A DNA stretch of 64,000 bases from Volutella citrinella (taxonomy: Eukaryota; Ascomycota; Sordariomycetes; Hypocreales; Nectriaceae), in NCBI GenBank assembly GCA_034401135.1, contig JAWZSP010000005.1:1240001-1304000 (forward strand), in the 5' to 3' direction. Position 1 is the first letter of the stretch. The number at the start of each line of letters is the position of its first letter. Made by a program: the position numbers and the translations under genes. Under the pieces are notes generated by a model, which saw nothing but the letters and a program-made list of their open reading frames with translations, was not told where the DNA came from and did not search any database. Below are positions 1 through 10,966 of the stretch, piece by piece.

Positions 1-590
1 TACACACCAACAGGAAGATAAGGGAGGAGGCGTCCGATTACCTCTACGGGAGGCACGCTTTTCACTTCGGCGAAGACCTCGAGGCTGTTGTTCCCTTCCT
101 CGCGGATAAAACCGTTCCAACTCGCGACCTGGTTCGGGAGATCAGCTTGTATAAGCGCCGGCCAATGCACACGGACGAAGCGGAATCTTGCAACTGGGCC
201 TCCATATGTCACTTCCTGAGAACTATGCAGAAGCTGGATAAGCTGACATTGGTAATCGAAGGTGGTCGGCCACGCAGTGCATGGGATGGCCCAGCGAGCC
301 TATCTGTGTCTGATCTGAAACTGCTATACTCGACCAGGCACGAATGCCTGGACTGGGTGCGAGAACTGGCAGCTGTGAAGTCGATTGAGGAAGTTGAGAT
401 TGTGGCTGACGTCCACCATTTGCCAGAACCGGAGTCAAATATGATGCTCGTGCTGGCAGCCTTTTCGGCATCGATTGAGACGTCGCTGGTGGATTTTCTG
501 CGAGAGGAGCTGCAAATTCCTGTGAGTGCAGGCCAGAGCTCCGTTTGCCGCTCAAGGAACTGCTATCAGGGTGGTTGCACCGCGCGTTAG
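1..590 (+). CDS. 3' fragment of a fungal 2EXR/F-box-like hypothetical protein
   Basis: The reading frame is already open at the left edge (codons from base 3), so the gene starts outside the window. The visible part begins with a pattern like REEASDYLYGRHAFHF, which resembles the N-terminal motif of the many small fungal proteins annotated as 2EXR or F-box-like domain proteins (R-x-I-x-x-E-A-x-x-x-LYG-x-x-x-F-x-F). The remainder is mixed helix and strand with no catalytic motif. The end is uncertain. Read straight through, the stop is at 588-590. A strong donor (GTGAGT at 522) and an acceptor (TTAG ending at 590) would instead give exon ...QIP then Glu-Glu-stop at 591-599. The last 22 residues of the unspliced frame look like non-coding sequence, which favours splicing. 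Function is unknown. Confidence 0.55.
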   Translation, partial: HTNRKIREEASDYLYGRHAFHFGEDLEAVVPFLADKTVPTRDLVREISLYKRRPMHTDEAESCNWASICHFLRTMQKLDKLTLVIEGGRPRSAWDGPASLSVSDLKLLYSTRHECLDWVRELAAVKSIEEVEIVADVHHLPEPESNMMLVLAAFSASIETSLVDFLREELQIPVSAGQSSVCRSRNCYQGGCTAR

Positions 591-599
591 GAAGAGTGA

Positions 600-1411
600 G
601 AAGGATTTTGTTCCAGTAGTTTCCTTGTCTGGGTTTGATGGGTCAGGTTGTGGGCGACCGTTTTCTTGGAGTTACGGAACGGGCTACGAAGAGTCATGAC
701 AGCGATAGAATGCATGAGGTACGGAATAACGCATAATGAAAAGAGTCTATTCGATTAAATCCCGACGAGGGCAACCCCACGGGAAGGAGCGCTGTCGACA
801 TGGTCCTAGCACGTTGGCATCCTTTTTAAGACGGGGCTTGGCTCAACAGAGGCAGCACTTTCATTCATCAAGCCATTATTCGCTTCGCAGCAGATCTCGG
901 ATGTCATGTCGTGCTCTTGGATACAGGAGTACAAAGAGCAAACAGCTTCTCCTCTTCTTCATCCTCCTTCGTAGCGCTCAGATTACGAGGTGCCATCAAC
1001 AGCAAGAGGCAGGCAGCCCTCGCACTGTATTGCCAACAGGTAACATGGTGGAGACGTCAACTGCGATGGCTGGGAAAGTAGGCCCAAAGTAGTCACCGCG
1101 GGGAGCTCCTGCCGCCTAACGGCCTGCCACCCCTGCAGCCGCAGTGCGCAGTACAGCACTGTTACCTATTGCACTACTAGCCTAACCCGATTATCTCAGC
1201 CTCCCCGTATCGTCATCGCCTTGTCCGCGCGATTCTGCTCTCTCCCACGACACCCCCAAGGCGCTCCGGCTGCGGCAAATCGATCTCCCCACCACTACCA
1301 CTGCCATTGCCATCGCCACCATTCTCGTTCGCATGCCGACGCCTCGCCTCGAGCCTGGCCCTTCACCCTCCGCCCCAAGCTACCCCGCTGCTCCTACCAA
1401 AGCTCGAAGAG
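600..1411. other. Intergenic region and VPS35 leader
   Basis: I see no supported gene here. An open frame at 736-1092 is basic and low in complexity and is rejected. From about 1210 to 1411 the sequence is C/T rich, as fungal 5' leaders often are, and probably belongs to the VPS35 transcript. Confidence 0.5.
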
Positions 1412-4253
1412 ATGGCCACGCCAGCTCCCCCGGAAGACCAGGCCCGTCTGCTTGAAGACGCCCTGGTCGCAGTGCGACAGCAGACGTCGCTCATGCGCAA
1501 ATGCCTCGATACGCCCGGGAAGCTCATGGATGCGCTCAAGTGCTGGTACGTCGACTGATATTCCCCCTGGGCCTCTGTTCCTGACCTTGAACTGGCACGA
1601 CTGACTGACGCCCCCCCTCGATGCAGCTCAACGCTCGTCTCGGAGCTTCGCACCAGCAGCCTTGGGCCCAAACAGTACTATGAACTGTACATGGCTGTTT
1701 TTGACGCCTTGCGCTACCTTTCGGTCCACCTCCGAGAGAACCATCCCGTCAACCACCTCGCCGACCTTTACGAGCTTGTGCAGTACGCGGGCAATATCGT
1801 TCCCCGACTCTACCTCATGATCACGGTGGGTACGGCCTACATGAGCATCGAGGATGCGCCTGTCAAGGAGCTCATGAAGGACATGATGGACATGAGCCGG
1901 GGCGTGCAGCACCCGATCCGCGGCCTGTTCCTTCGATACTACCTGTCAGGCCAGGCGAGAGATTTCCTACCTACTGGCAGCGGCGATGGTCCCGAAGGAA
2001 ACCTTAGCGACTCCATCAACTTCGTCCTCACCAATTTTGTCGAGATGAACAAACTTTGGGTGCGTCTGCAGCATCAGGGCCACTCACGAGAGCGTGAGCA
2101 GAGGATTCGGGAGCGAAAGGAGCTCCAGTTGCTGGTGGGAAGCAACATTGTGCGATTGAGCCAGTTGGTCGATCTCGACACCTACAAGTCCGGCATCCTT
2201 GCACCCCTTTTGGAGCAAGTAGTGCAGTGTCGAGATGTGCTTGCCCAGGAGTACCTTCTCGAGGTCATTACCCAAGTCTTCCCTGACGAGTTTCACCTGC
2301 ACACCCTGGATCAGTTCCTGGGTGCGGTTTCCAGGCTGAACCCCCATGTAAACGTCAAGGCCATCGTCATCGGATTAATGGACCGGCTTTCCGAGTACGC
2401 CGAGCGTGATGGGGCGGCCGCCGAGCAAAGCGATGACAGGGCCAAGGTTGAGGCTGAAGCCCTAGGACAGCTCCTGGAGAAGGTCAAGCTGCAAAAGGAA
2501 GCCCCGGCCGAGCCTGGACCATCGGCACCAAAGAGCGATGAGCCTGCTGCCGATAAACCCGCCGAATCCGCTGGTGCCGATGCCGATGAGACACCAGAAG
2601 GCGAAGGCAAGGCCAATGAGCAAGCGGCCGGGGACGACGATAGCACCATCGCTCCGTCCGTTGCCGACACAGAGACGACGGCTGTCAATGGCACCGAACC
2701 TAGCGCTGATATTCAACTGTACGAAGTCTTCTTCTCACAGGTTAAGAATTTGGTCGAGGCACAGCACCTCCCCCCACCCGACACCATTGCGCTGCTGGTT
2801 TCGCTGTGCAACCTCGCTCTCAACATCTACCCTGACAGGCTGGACTATGTCGACCAAATCTTGGCTTATGCCAACACCAAGGTCCGCGAAAACATCAACA
2901 ACGCCGACCTTCACTCCCCCCCTGCCCAGCAGAGCCTGCTTGCCCTTCTGCAAGCACCCCTTAACCGCTATGTATCCATCTTCACCGCCCTCTCCCTCCC
3001 TACCTACGTGCCTCTGTTTCAGTCACAATCGTATCCCACTCGCCGTGCCGTGGCAGGTGAGGTAGCCCGTGGGCTCCTCAGGAACCAAACCAAGATCTCC
3101 ACTGTGGAACAGCTTGAAAACGTCCTGCAGGTGCTAGAGGTGCTCATCAAGGAGGGTTCGCAGCCGCCTCAAGGGTATCCCGGTGTCGCGCAACGACGGT
3201 CCGTTGAGACAGATGAGACGATTGAGGAACAGGGATGGCTCGCACGCATCATTCACCTCCTCCAAGCTGAGGATAACGACACTCAGTTCAAGCTGATCCA
3301 AATGACGCGAAAGGCCTACGCAGAGGGCAACGAACGCATTCGAACTACTACGCCCCCCCTCATGACCGCATGCATGAAGTTGGCAAAGAAGTTCAAGGAC
3401 CGAGAGCACTACGACGACAATTGGGAGACACAGAGCAATGCCTTGTTCAAGTTTATGCACTCTGCGCTTAGCACGCTCTACACGCGTGTGAATGGCTCTG
3501 GAGCAGCAGAGATGGCCCTCCGACTGTTCTGTTCGGCCGGCCAGACGGCGGACTTGGTGGGATTCGAGGAGGTGGCTTACGAGTTTTTTGCTCAAGCCTT
3601 TACCGTCTATGAGGAAGCAGTGTCAGATTCCAAGGCTCAGTTCCAAGCCGTGTGTGTCATTGGCAATGCCCTTCACCAGACCCGCAGCTTTGGCAAGGAA
3701 AACTATGATACCCTCATCACAAAGTGTGCCCAGCACGGCAGCAAGCTTCTGCGAAAGCCCGACCAGTGCCGAGCCGTGTACCTGGCAAGCCACTTGTGGT
3801 GGGCAACTCCGATTATCGCCAACGGAGAGTCCGAGGAAACTGAAGTAGGTGACATCCATGAAGACGTAGAATCCTGGCTAACCAGCAGCAGCTATATCGC
3901 GATGGCAAGAGGGTGCTCGAATGTCTCCAGAGGGCCCTGCGTGTGGCCGACTCCTGCATGGAGACAGCGACGTCCATCGAGCTCTTTGTTGAGATCCTAG
4001 ACCGCTACGTTTACTACTTTGACCAACAGAACGAATCGGTAAGCAAAACCGACATGCACGAGATGGCACTATGCTAACAACGGCCTAGGTGACGACGAAA
4101 TACATCAATGGTTTGATTGAGCTCATTCACTCCAACCTAGCAGGAAACCAGCAAGACTCGGCGTCGGTTGAGAGCAGCCGCAAGCACTTTCACCAGACGC
4201 TGGAGAACATCAGGAGTCGGCAGTACGAGGGCATCGTGTTATACCCAAGCTAA
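1412..4253 (+). CDS. vps35: Retromer subunit VPS35
   Basis: Large alpha-solenoid subunit of retromer, which returns cargo receptors from endosomes to the Golgi. Proposed exons are 1412-1545, 1627-3844, 3892-4038 and 4089-4253, giving 887 aa. The start at 1412 ([18 protein letters not shown]) matches the family N-terminus; an upstream in-frame ATG at 1307 would add an atypical leader. The PRLYLM motif, known in the family to contact VPS26, lies at about residues 104-109. Family blocks continue to the C-terminal end. Residues about 337-408 are an Ala/Glu/Pro/Asp-rich insert between conserved parts. Intron 2 ends in three consecutive in-frame CAG acceptors (3885, 3888, 3891). The CTAAC branch site at 3878-3882 lies only 4 nt from the first AG, so the third is favoured. 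The next gene downstream, on the same strand, is also a membrane-traffic candidate. Confidence 0.95.
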
Positions 4254-5378
4254 AGCAACCGCGCATGGTGTTGGGGACGGTGACGATGAGCAAGTGGCGA
4301 ATTGTGCATTCTGAAGCCGGCAACGGCAGAGCGATTTCTTCATAGTCGAACCCAACGACTGGGTTGGAGGTTGTTTGGTGGAATAGCAGAGGTACGAGTT
4401 GTATATATTGCACTAGGATTGGACCTAGAATCCAGGCACGTTCAAGATGAGTTGAAGACTGCAAGCATCATCACGTCAGCAATCACCGCCGCGTTTTATC
4501 ATGGCTGCCCAGCAATCGGTACATTGAGAGAATCCAGACACGACTCCTCCGCCTTTCCGGAAGCCAAGGAAATAACCCTTGCTTGATAGATTAGCTGACA
4601 AACTGGAGTGGACCAATAGCGGGCCTGGTACGAGGCCGAGCCCTCGATTGGCGGGTCATCCTCCGCAAGTCCAGGGGGTCGAGCTTCCCATTGCGGCGGC
4701 GGCCTCCACCTTGGCCGCAAGGACGCGCACTGAGGGGGTGCCAAGCTTCACTGCGATACGCCCATTGCACTGTGCTGAACAGGCGCGTCCAGGGAGTGGT
4801 AGTACAGCCAGCGCCAGCGGCGCCCCGGGGATTAGTGCCTGTGGGTAGCCAAAGCCCAGTGCCAACCCACCTTACGTGGCTCGTGGTCGCCCCGTCCGCG
4901 GCATCCTGAGTCCTGGTTGCACGAGCGTCTCGGATTATCGACTTGCCTCTCCCTCCGCATCCCCCGACTCTAATTATTTGGCAGCGCCTGGCCTCCGATC
5001 CCAACTCCTTGAATAGTCGCCCCGGTCATCACATCAGCACCGCTCCAACTGCCGGTCCCCGCGCCTCGCTGTCGGACGATGCGGTTCGGGCGTTGTACCC
5101 TCGTCTCTCCTTCCTGACGCTCCTTTTGCTTGCATTGTTGCTTGCTTGCCTCTGTTCCCCCTCGTTCTCTATTAGACACCCGGCTGTCCTCGACGCCTTA
5201 ATCCATATATAACATCACCTCGGCCGATCTGGCTCTGCGATCTTCGATAGTTTGATTCCACCATTCGCCGTCATCGTGGACCAGCGCATCCTCCACCCCA
5301 GCCTTAGACTCCATCCCCTCCCATCTGAACTACCACAGATAAAGCGGCTGCTCCGCCGACCCGGAGACACAGTCCAAC
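4254..5378. other. Intergenic region; 3' end of VPS35 and promoter of the next gene
   Basis: No supported gene. Several overlapping open frames between 4579 and 5212 cover the same GC-rich stretch on both strands and resemble no protein. The last 300 bases are pyrimidine rich and likely form the promoter and leader of the gene starting at 5379. Confidence 0.5.
5206..5213 (+). promoter_or_regulatory. Possible TATA box
   Basis: TATATAAC lies about 165 bases before the ATG at 5379, in an otherwise GC- and pyrimidine-rich region. Position and context suit a TATA element for the membrane-protein gene. It is a sequence match only. Confidence 0.3.
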
Positions 5379-8167
5379 ATGGCTCCTTCCGAGAAGCAGC
5401 CCTTTTATGATCCTATCCCCCCGACGTACGACGAGGCCCTCGCGAGCGGCAGTCGTTACAATGCGGCCGAGTGGGACGCCGCCGACGAGCGCGATGCCCC
5501 CGAAATCGAGTCGCAATCCCTACTTCGCAACCCCAATGCCTCCCAGGGCGGTTCCTCACGGAGGCCCGATGGCTACCGCCCGCCTACTGTCGAGACCGAC
5601 GATGAAGACAGCCTGTGGAATAGCGACGATGATGACAACTCAGATGACGAGGCCGCGCAGGTGCGGCGCGAGATGCAGGAGATGGACATTGAAGAGCCAA
5701 GCAGTTCCCGTGGATCACAATGGAGGAAACGCATAGGCTTCCTATCCCTACCAAAGTGGAAATGGTCCTGGCGGCCCAGGTTACCTCGATTGCGCATCCA
5801 GCTACCCTCCGGGCCGGCCGCCGCCACGACGACGGACGACGCGGAGACCGCCACGGCCAACGACCCCGAACAGACTACCGAAGAACCCAGACGTTGGCCC
5901 AACTGGCCCAAGATTGACCGTACGACGGCCATTCTCGTCGGCATCCGGGCGTTTGCCATGCTCATCATTATCGGCTTTCTCTACGTGCTCTTCGCCAGCG
6001 ACGTATTTGGCGGTCTTAACTCACAACTAAACAGCGGATACCGCTTCGATCCCGAGCAGGTCAAATCCTATGTACTGCAACACGTTGACAGGCGACGGTT
6101 GCGCGCGTCCGTGCAGCACTTCTCCAACTATGCCCACATTGCCGGCACCGAAGGCGACTACGCTACGGCTGTGGACGTGCAGAGCATGTTCGGCCGTGCC
6201 GGCCTCGACGACGTCAAAATCGACGAGTATGTTGCCTACCTCAACTATCCTCGCAAGGACGGCCGTACCGTGCAGATCATGGATCCCCAGGACAGCAATA
6301 AGGCCGTGTGGACCGCCAAACTTGAAGAGGAGGAGCGTGGCGGCGAGACGGCCGGCCGTCAGACGTATGTCTTTCACGGCCACTCAAAATCCGGCGATGT
6401 CAAGGGCCCCCTCATCTATGCAAACTACGGTTCAAGGGAGGATTTTAAGCTGCTCCAGGACAAGGGGATTAACACGAAAGGCGCCATTGCGCTCGTTCGC
6501 TACGGTGGCACGCAGGGCGATCGTGCTCTCAAGGTCAAGGCCGCGGAGCTGGCTGGCTTTGCTGGCTGTCTCATCTACAGTGACCCCGCTGAAGACGGTT
6601 TTACGCGGGGCAAGGTTGCTCCCGAGGGACCATATATGCCCGAGGACGGTGTGCAGCGAGGGTCCGTAAGTCTGATGAGCTGGGTTGTGGGTGATGTCCT
6701 AACGCCCGGCTGGGAGAGCAAGGAGGGCCGACCACGGATGAAGGTGGAGGATTCGCCCGGCCTTGTCAAGATTCCCAGTCTGCCGCTCGCGTGGCGAGAT
6801 GCCAAGGTTCTCCTGCAAAATCTCAAGGGTCACGGCCAGCAGGTGCCCGAGGGATGGCAGGGCGCTGTGCCCGAAGTCGAGTGGTGGACGGGCGACGACA
6901 AGTCTCCGATCGTCCGTCTCCAGAACGAGCAGGACGAGGAGTTGAAGCAGCCCATCTGGAACGTGTACGGCAAGATCATGGGCATGGAGCAGGGGTCAAA
7001 GTCCATCCTCATCGGCAACCACCGTGATTCCTGGGCCTTTGGCGCCACGGATCCCCACTCGGGCACTGCCATCATGATCGAGATGGCCCGCATCTTTGGC
7101 GACCTGGTCTCCAAGGGCTGGCGGCCCCTGCGGTCGATTGAGTTCATGTCATGGGATGCCGAGGAATACAATCTGATTGGCTCTACCGAGTACGTGGAGC
7201 TCAACCTCGACCAGCTGCGCGAGAATGCATACGCCTACATCAACCTGGACACGGTCATTGTCGGCAACGAGTTCCACGCCTCGGGGTCGCCCGTGTTCAA
7301 CAGGGCCCTTCGAGATGCCCTCAGCCGGGTCCAAGACCCCTTGAGAAACGCCTCCCTCTTACAGCTCTGGGATGAGCGAAAGGGCGAACTCGAAGGCCTG
7401 GGCGCGGGTAGCGACTATGTCGCCTTCCAGGATATTGCAGGCACAAGTTCGATTGATCTCACCTTTGAGGGTGGCAGCTTCCCTTACCACTCCAGCTATG
7501 ACAACTTTAAACTCGTCGAAGAAGTCATTGATCCCGAGTTCGTCTATCACACTCTCATGGCCCAGGTTGTCAGCATGCTCACGCTCGATATCGCGGACCG
7601 TTCCGTCCTGCCGTTTGACATGAAGTCTTACGGCCAGAGGCTAGGAGGCTGGGTCAACGACCTCGAAAGGTGGGCCAAGGGGGTATGGGACAAGGGCAAG
7701 CGAGACGAAGCCCCAAACAATAGCCCCCAGATGCCAGACTTTGGCGCGCTGAAGGACGCCGTGGGTGTCATTCAGCGCAAGGCCGAAGACTTTGAAAAGT
7801 GGGAAGGCGACTGGAGGTCCATTATCGACTCATCCAACGGATACGAGTCGAATGAGCTTGGGACGACTCGACTGGCGTACAACAACAAAATGGCCCTTTT
7901 CGAGACGGCACTACTTGATACAGAACTGGGCGGTGGTGTAAGTTCCACGATGTATCCATGCGATTCGCTTACTGACCCTGTTAGATTCCAAACCGCACAC
8001 AGTTCAAGCACGTCGTCTTTGGCCCTCAGCTTTGGTCCGGATACGACGAGGCCTTCTTCCCCGCCATCCGCGATACGATCGAAGCCGCTGATTGGGAGAA
8101 TGCAGGGAGGCTCATTGCTAAGACGGCGGCCATTCTGCAAAATGCAGCCTCGCTGTTGGAGATTTGA
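5379..8167 (+). CDS. Transferrin-receptor-like / glutamate carboxypeptidase-type (M28) membrane protein
   Basis: Exons 5379-7937 and 7985-8167 give 913 aa. The order is: cytosolic N-terminus with a PPxY motif (PPTY, residues 14-17) and acidic stretches; one transmembrane segment at about 185-206 (type II anchor); a protease-associated domain at roughly 380-490; an M28 peptidase domain; and a C-terminal TfR dimerisation-like region. The zinc-site residues of glutamate carboxypeptidase II appear to be present: His548 and Asp558 (HRDSWAFGATDPHSG), Glu595/Glu596 (SWDAEEYN), Asp624 and His704. Spacing matches GCPII up to the Asp and is shorter before the last His. So, unlike the transferrin receptor itself, this copy could be catalytic. 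In yeast, the Tre1/Tre2 relatives help target metal transporters for Rsp5 ubiquitination and vacuolar breakdown; the PPxY suggests the same link here. Orthology to Tre1/2 rather than Vps70 is not settled. Confidence 0.88.
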
Positions 8168-8621
8168 AACGTAACATGTAACAACAATGCTCGCTGGAGC
8201 AAACCGGCGCCTTGGCCACCTTGCCATTTCCTTTTCTTGACCATCATCCAACCGAGCGGATTGCTGCTTCTTTTCTTTGTATCTGAAATACCTTGTCGCG
8301 TCCCTTCTCACATGGGCTTGGGTTCGCGTGGCTGCGCGTGTATAGGAGGCATTTGCATGGAGTTTGGCTGCGAGACCTGCTTTATTTTGGATATCGAAGG
8401 TGTGGGCACCGTCCGTCGGCCGTCAGCCAGCGACGAGATCATGTTCAGCCGTTAATAATGAATGAACAATTGTGCCAAGTTTACTTGCTGTCCATATGTT
8501 TGTAGAGGGCATCTTAGGAGGGGGGCATATCTGTCAACATAAAGTCATGAAGTGAGAAGACGAATCAATTTCTTGGCTAGATGAGTGTAAAATATCTTGG
8601 GGCTTTTCTTCCATAGTCCAA
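8168..8621. other. Convergent intergenic region
   Basis: The 3' ends of the TfR-like gene (+) and the Dap1 gene (-) face each other here. Short open frames at 8237-8505 resemble no protein. Nothing else is recognised. Confidence 0.5.
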
Positions 8622-9204
8622 TCAAGGCTTGTGGTTGGCCTCGTAATCATCCACGGACACGAGCCGGCCGACAACGTCGTACTTTTCGAGAAACCTTTCC
8701 TCCCAGCCCTGCAGGGCCTCGAGCTGGTCCTTGTCGAGGTCCTCGAGGGGATCCAGAGGCCCGTCCAGGTCAGCCGTCAGCATGTCCTCGTCAAAGCTGC
8801 CAAAGGCAAGGCCACGACTCGCATCGTGACCAGCAAAGTTGGCATAGGGACCGCCGGGGCCGTAGAAGTTGCGGCCGCGAGACACGTCAAATACACGGCC
8901 ACGAACGGCGAGGTACACGGGGCTGCCGCCCTCGCCGCTGAAGTCGAGGAGGGTGCGGGGTGTGTAGGTGCGGAAGACGGTCGCGGGGGCTTCGCTGGGG
9001 ATCTCGGCTGCGGGCGAAGGGCGCAGGATGGAATAGATGGCGTAGAGGACGGTGCCGGCAAGGATTATGTTCAGCGGGGTGGCGAACGAGGTGCTACGTG
9101 CGGGAATCCTGGGTTAGCAACGTTGAGGCGAGCGCTTGTGTGTGTGTTCCCTACAGATTGAGCTCGCTGGCCGCCTGGACCGTCTGGCGTTCTACGTGTT
9201 CCAT
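8622..9204 (-). CDS. dap1: Dap1/MAPR-family cytochrome b5-like haem protein
   Basis: Exon 1 is 9155-9204 and exon 2 is 8622-9093 (complement), giving 173 aa. The 61-nt intron has a GCTAAC branch site and joins ct to c in frame. The protein starts MEHVERQTVQAASEL. It has one hydrophobic segment at about residues 22-41 and then a cytochrome b5-like domain with the MAPR hallmarks: FRTYTPRTLLDFSG, VYLAVRGRVFDVSRG, and a YGPGGPYANFAGHDASRGL-type block. Members of this family (yeast Dap1, mammalian PGRMC1) bind haem through a Tyr and support the sterol-synthesis P450s Erg11/Cyp51 at the ER. The C-terminus (WEERFLEKYDVVGRLV) is also typical. Many shadow frames overlap on the opposite strand because of the high GC at codon position 3. 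Confidence 0.92.
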
Positions 9205-10235
9205 GTCGGGAAGCGCGGCGTGGGCAGGATGAAGGTGCGATTGCAGAGACAGAAGGTGGGTGGATACTATGCCAGCGCAATTGATCGGTAGAGTGTGTTT
9301 TGCGTCGTCGAGATGTCGCGACGAGGTTTTGCAGGTGACGTGTTGCTGGGAAGTTGCGACGGAACCCCGAATCTGGGGCAGAAGGTGCCTCCCTGCTCAC
9401 CCACCTACCCCAACTCGCCTCGAGCACTCCCGCCCCGGCAGTTCGGGCGGCTCGGGCAGCACAGCGACGTCTTTCCCAAAACAGGCAACATTTTCCTTCC
9501 GCGGCATTTCAAGCATCCACGCAATTCTCGATGCTTCTCTCGCTCCAGATACTAAAGCCGAGCTTCCGCGGGCCTCAGTGTAGTATTGGGCGTACTTACC
9601 CTGCACTTTGGACACTTAATCCCGTGGTGCGCATCGAGCATCTTTGGTATGACGCACAGCAAGCTGTCGGCCATCGTTTTGTTTGCTGAATTAATGAGGT
9701 GGTTCTGCGAAAAGGCTTTCCGTGATTCTACTGGCAATCCTCCTTTGTTCGCTAGATGCCCATTCGCCTGTTCGTTGTCCACCCAGTTGGCGATAGATGG
9801 CCCCCTGTTCCCCTCCTATTGCCGTTCAAAATCCACTACAAATAGACTATTAACAAGGGAATCCTCTTGGTTAAATTAGCTAGCAAACCAGTAGAGAAAC
9901 AAACCCATCTGGTGGTGCCGCAGCCAAAATGGCAGAAAACACCGAAAAGCTGGGGATTCATGCAAAGAATCTTTATTGGAACCCCATGCTGTAATGTAGA
10001 ATCAAACCAAACCAGACATCCGAAATCAACACGATATCCATGGTTTAAAGGGTGGGGTGGCGTCGCCCATACTATCGTGTCTTAGACAGAGCAGAAAACA
10101 TGGATAATTATTACAGTAGTCATTTATTCCTGAAGCCGGTATTTGGTATAGTGGAGGAAATTTGAGGAATGCCAAAAAAAATAATCGTCAAAAAATTGAA
10201 ATCTGAGATTCATCGTTTGATATGAAACCTCCTGA
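9205..10235. other. Intergenic region
   Basis: Open frames on both strands between 9260 and 9880 overlap one another and match no known protein. The region becomes AT rich from about 9830. The Dap1 promoter should lie at its left end. Confidence 0.45.
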
Positions 10236-10325
10236 TGGAGATTGAGGGAATTGAACCCCCGACCCTTTGCAGATTTGCATGTGTGACAATGCAAAGCAAA
10301 TATCATTCCACTAGACCAAATCCCC
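10236..10325 (-). tRNA. tRNA-Ala(UGC) with an 18-nt intron
   Basis: On the minus strand 90 bases fold as a tRNA. Acceptor GGGGATT pairs with AATCTCC, including a G3-U70 wobble pair, the classic alanine identity element. The D arm has a short stem. The anticodon stem TTTGC/GCAAA encloses a loop with anticodon TGC at 10291-10293. The T arm is GGGGG-TTCAATT-CCCTC. An 18-base intron (10272-10289) begins one base 3' of the anticodon, the canonical place. Its ATGCAAA can pair with TTTGCAT of the anticodon region, as pre-tRNA introns often do. Mature length is 72 nt before CCA addition. The D arm looks more like that of fungal tRNA-Pro, so the identity rests on the anticodon and the G3-U70 pair. Confidence 0.88.
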
Positions 10326-10966
10326 GGCTTGATGACATTATCGACTTTTAATCATAATTATATACTATGCGTGCAACTACCGAATTCTCCAACCCAAGAT
10401 GCATTCAACGGTCGGTTTGGTTCATGGCCTCATTCTCCAAAACCCTCCATCATGTCGTGTTAATGGCTGTATAGCTTGCGGCGTCTACGCTTTGTGGTTT
10501 CCCATTGCTCCCATTTTGGACGGTAGCAATACTACACGAGCATGCAGGTGGAGCAGGCGGAAGACTCACGATCCCAACAGGGTCAGCACTGCGATAGTTC
10601 ATCGACTCGCCAAATCACCCCCGGAGTCCGTCCATCCCATTTATCGCAACCATCCTGACAATACTCAATTGGTGGACTAAGCGGAGGATGAAGCCATGGC
10701 TTCAAAATGGTCACAAGACGGCGCTTGTGCCTGTGGTAAGGCCGACTCCTCCACGACCGTGAATTGATGGCTGAGCCACTAGCGCTGGTGTGAGTCAACC
10801 GGCGACTATATCCCAGCTACTAAAATAGCCAGTCAACTCGAGGCAGACAGAGGCTGGTCGGCATGGGCATATAAGAGTAACTCTCTCTTTCGAACCAGGT
10901 GGAAATCTTCGCACATTATTATTCCAGGCTTGACAACAGTTCGACTAATACCAGTGGCGAGCGAAC
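10326..10966. other. Intergenic region between tRNA-Ala and the NADAR gene
   Basis: No supported coding sequence; the open frames at 10399-10798 match nothing known. The right half should hold the promoter of the gene at 10967. Confidence 0.45.

Noticed and set aside
1412..8167. VPS35 and the TfR-like gene as an operon-like pair
   Set aside because: They are 1.1 kb apart with a separate promoter-like region; tandem order alone is weak evidence.
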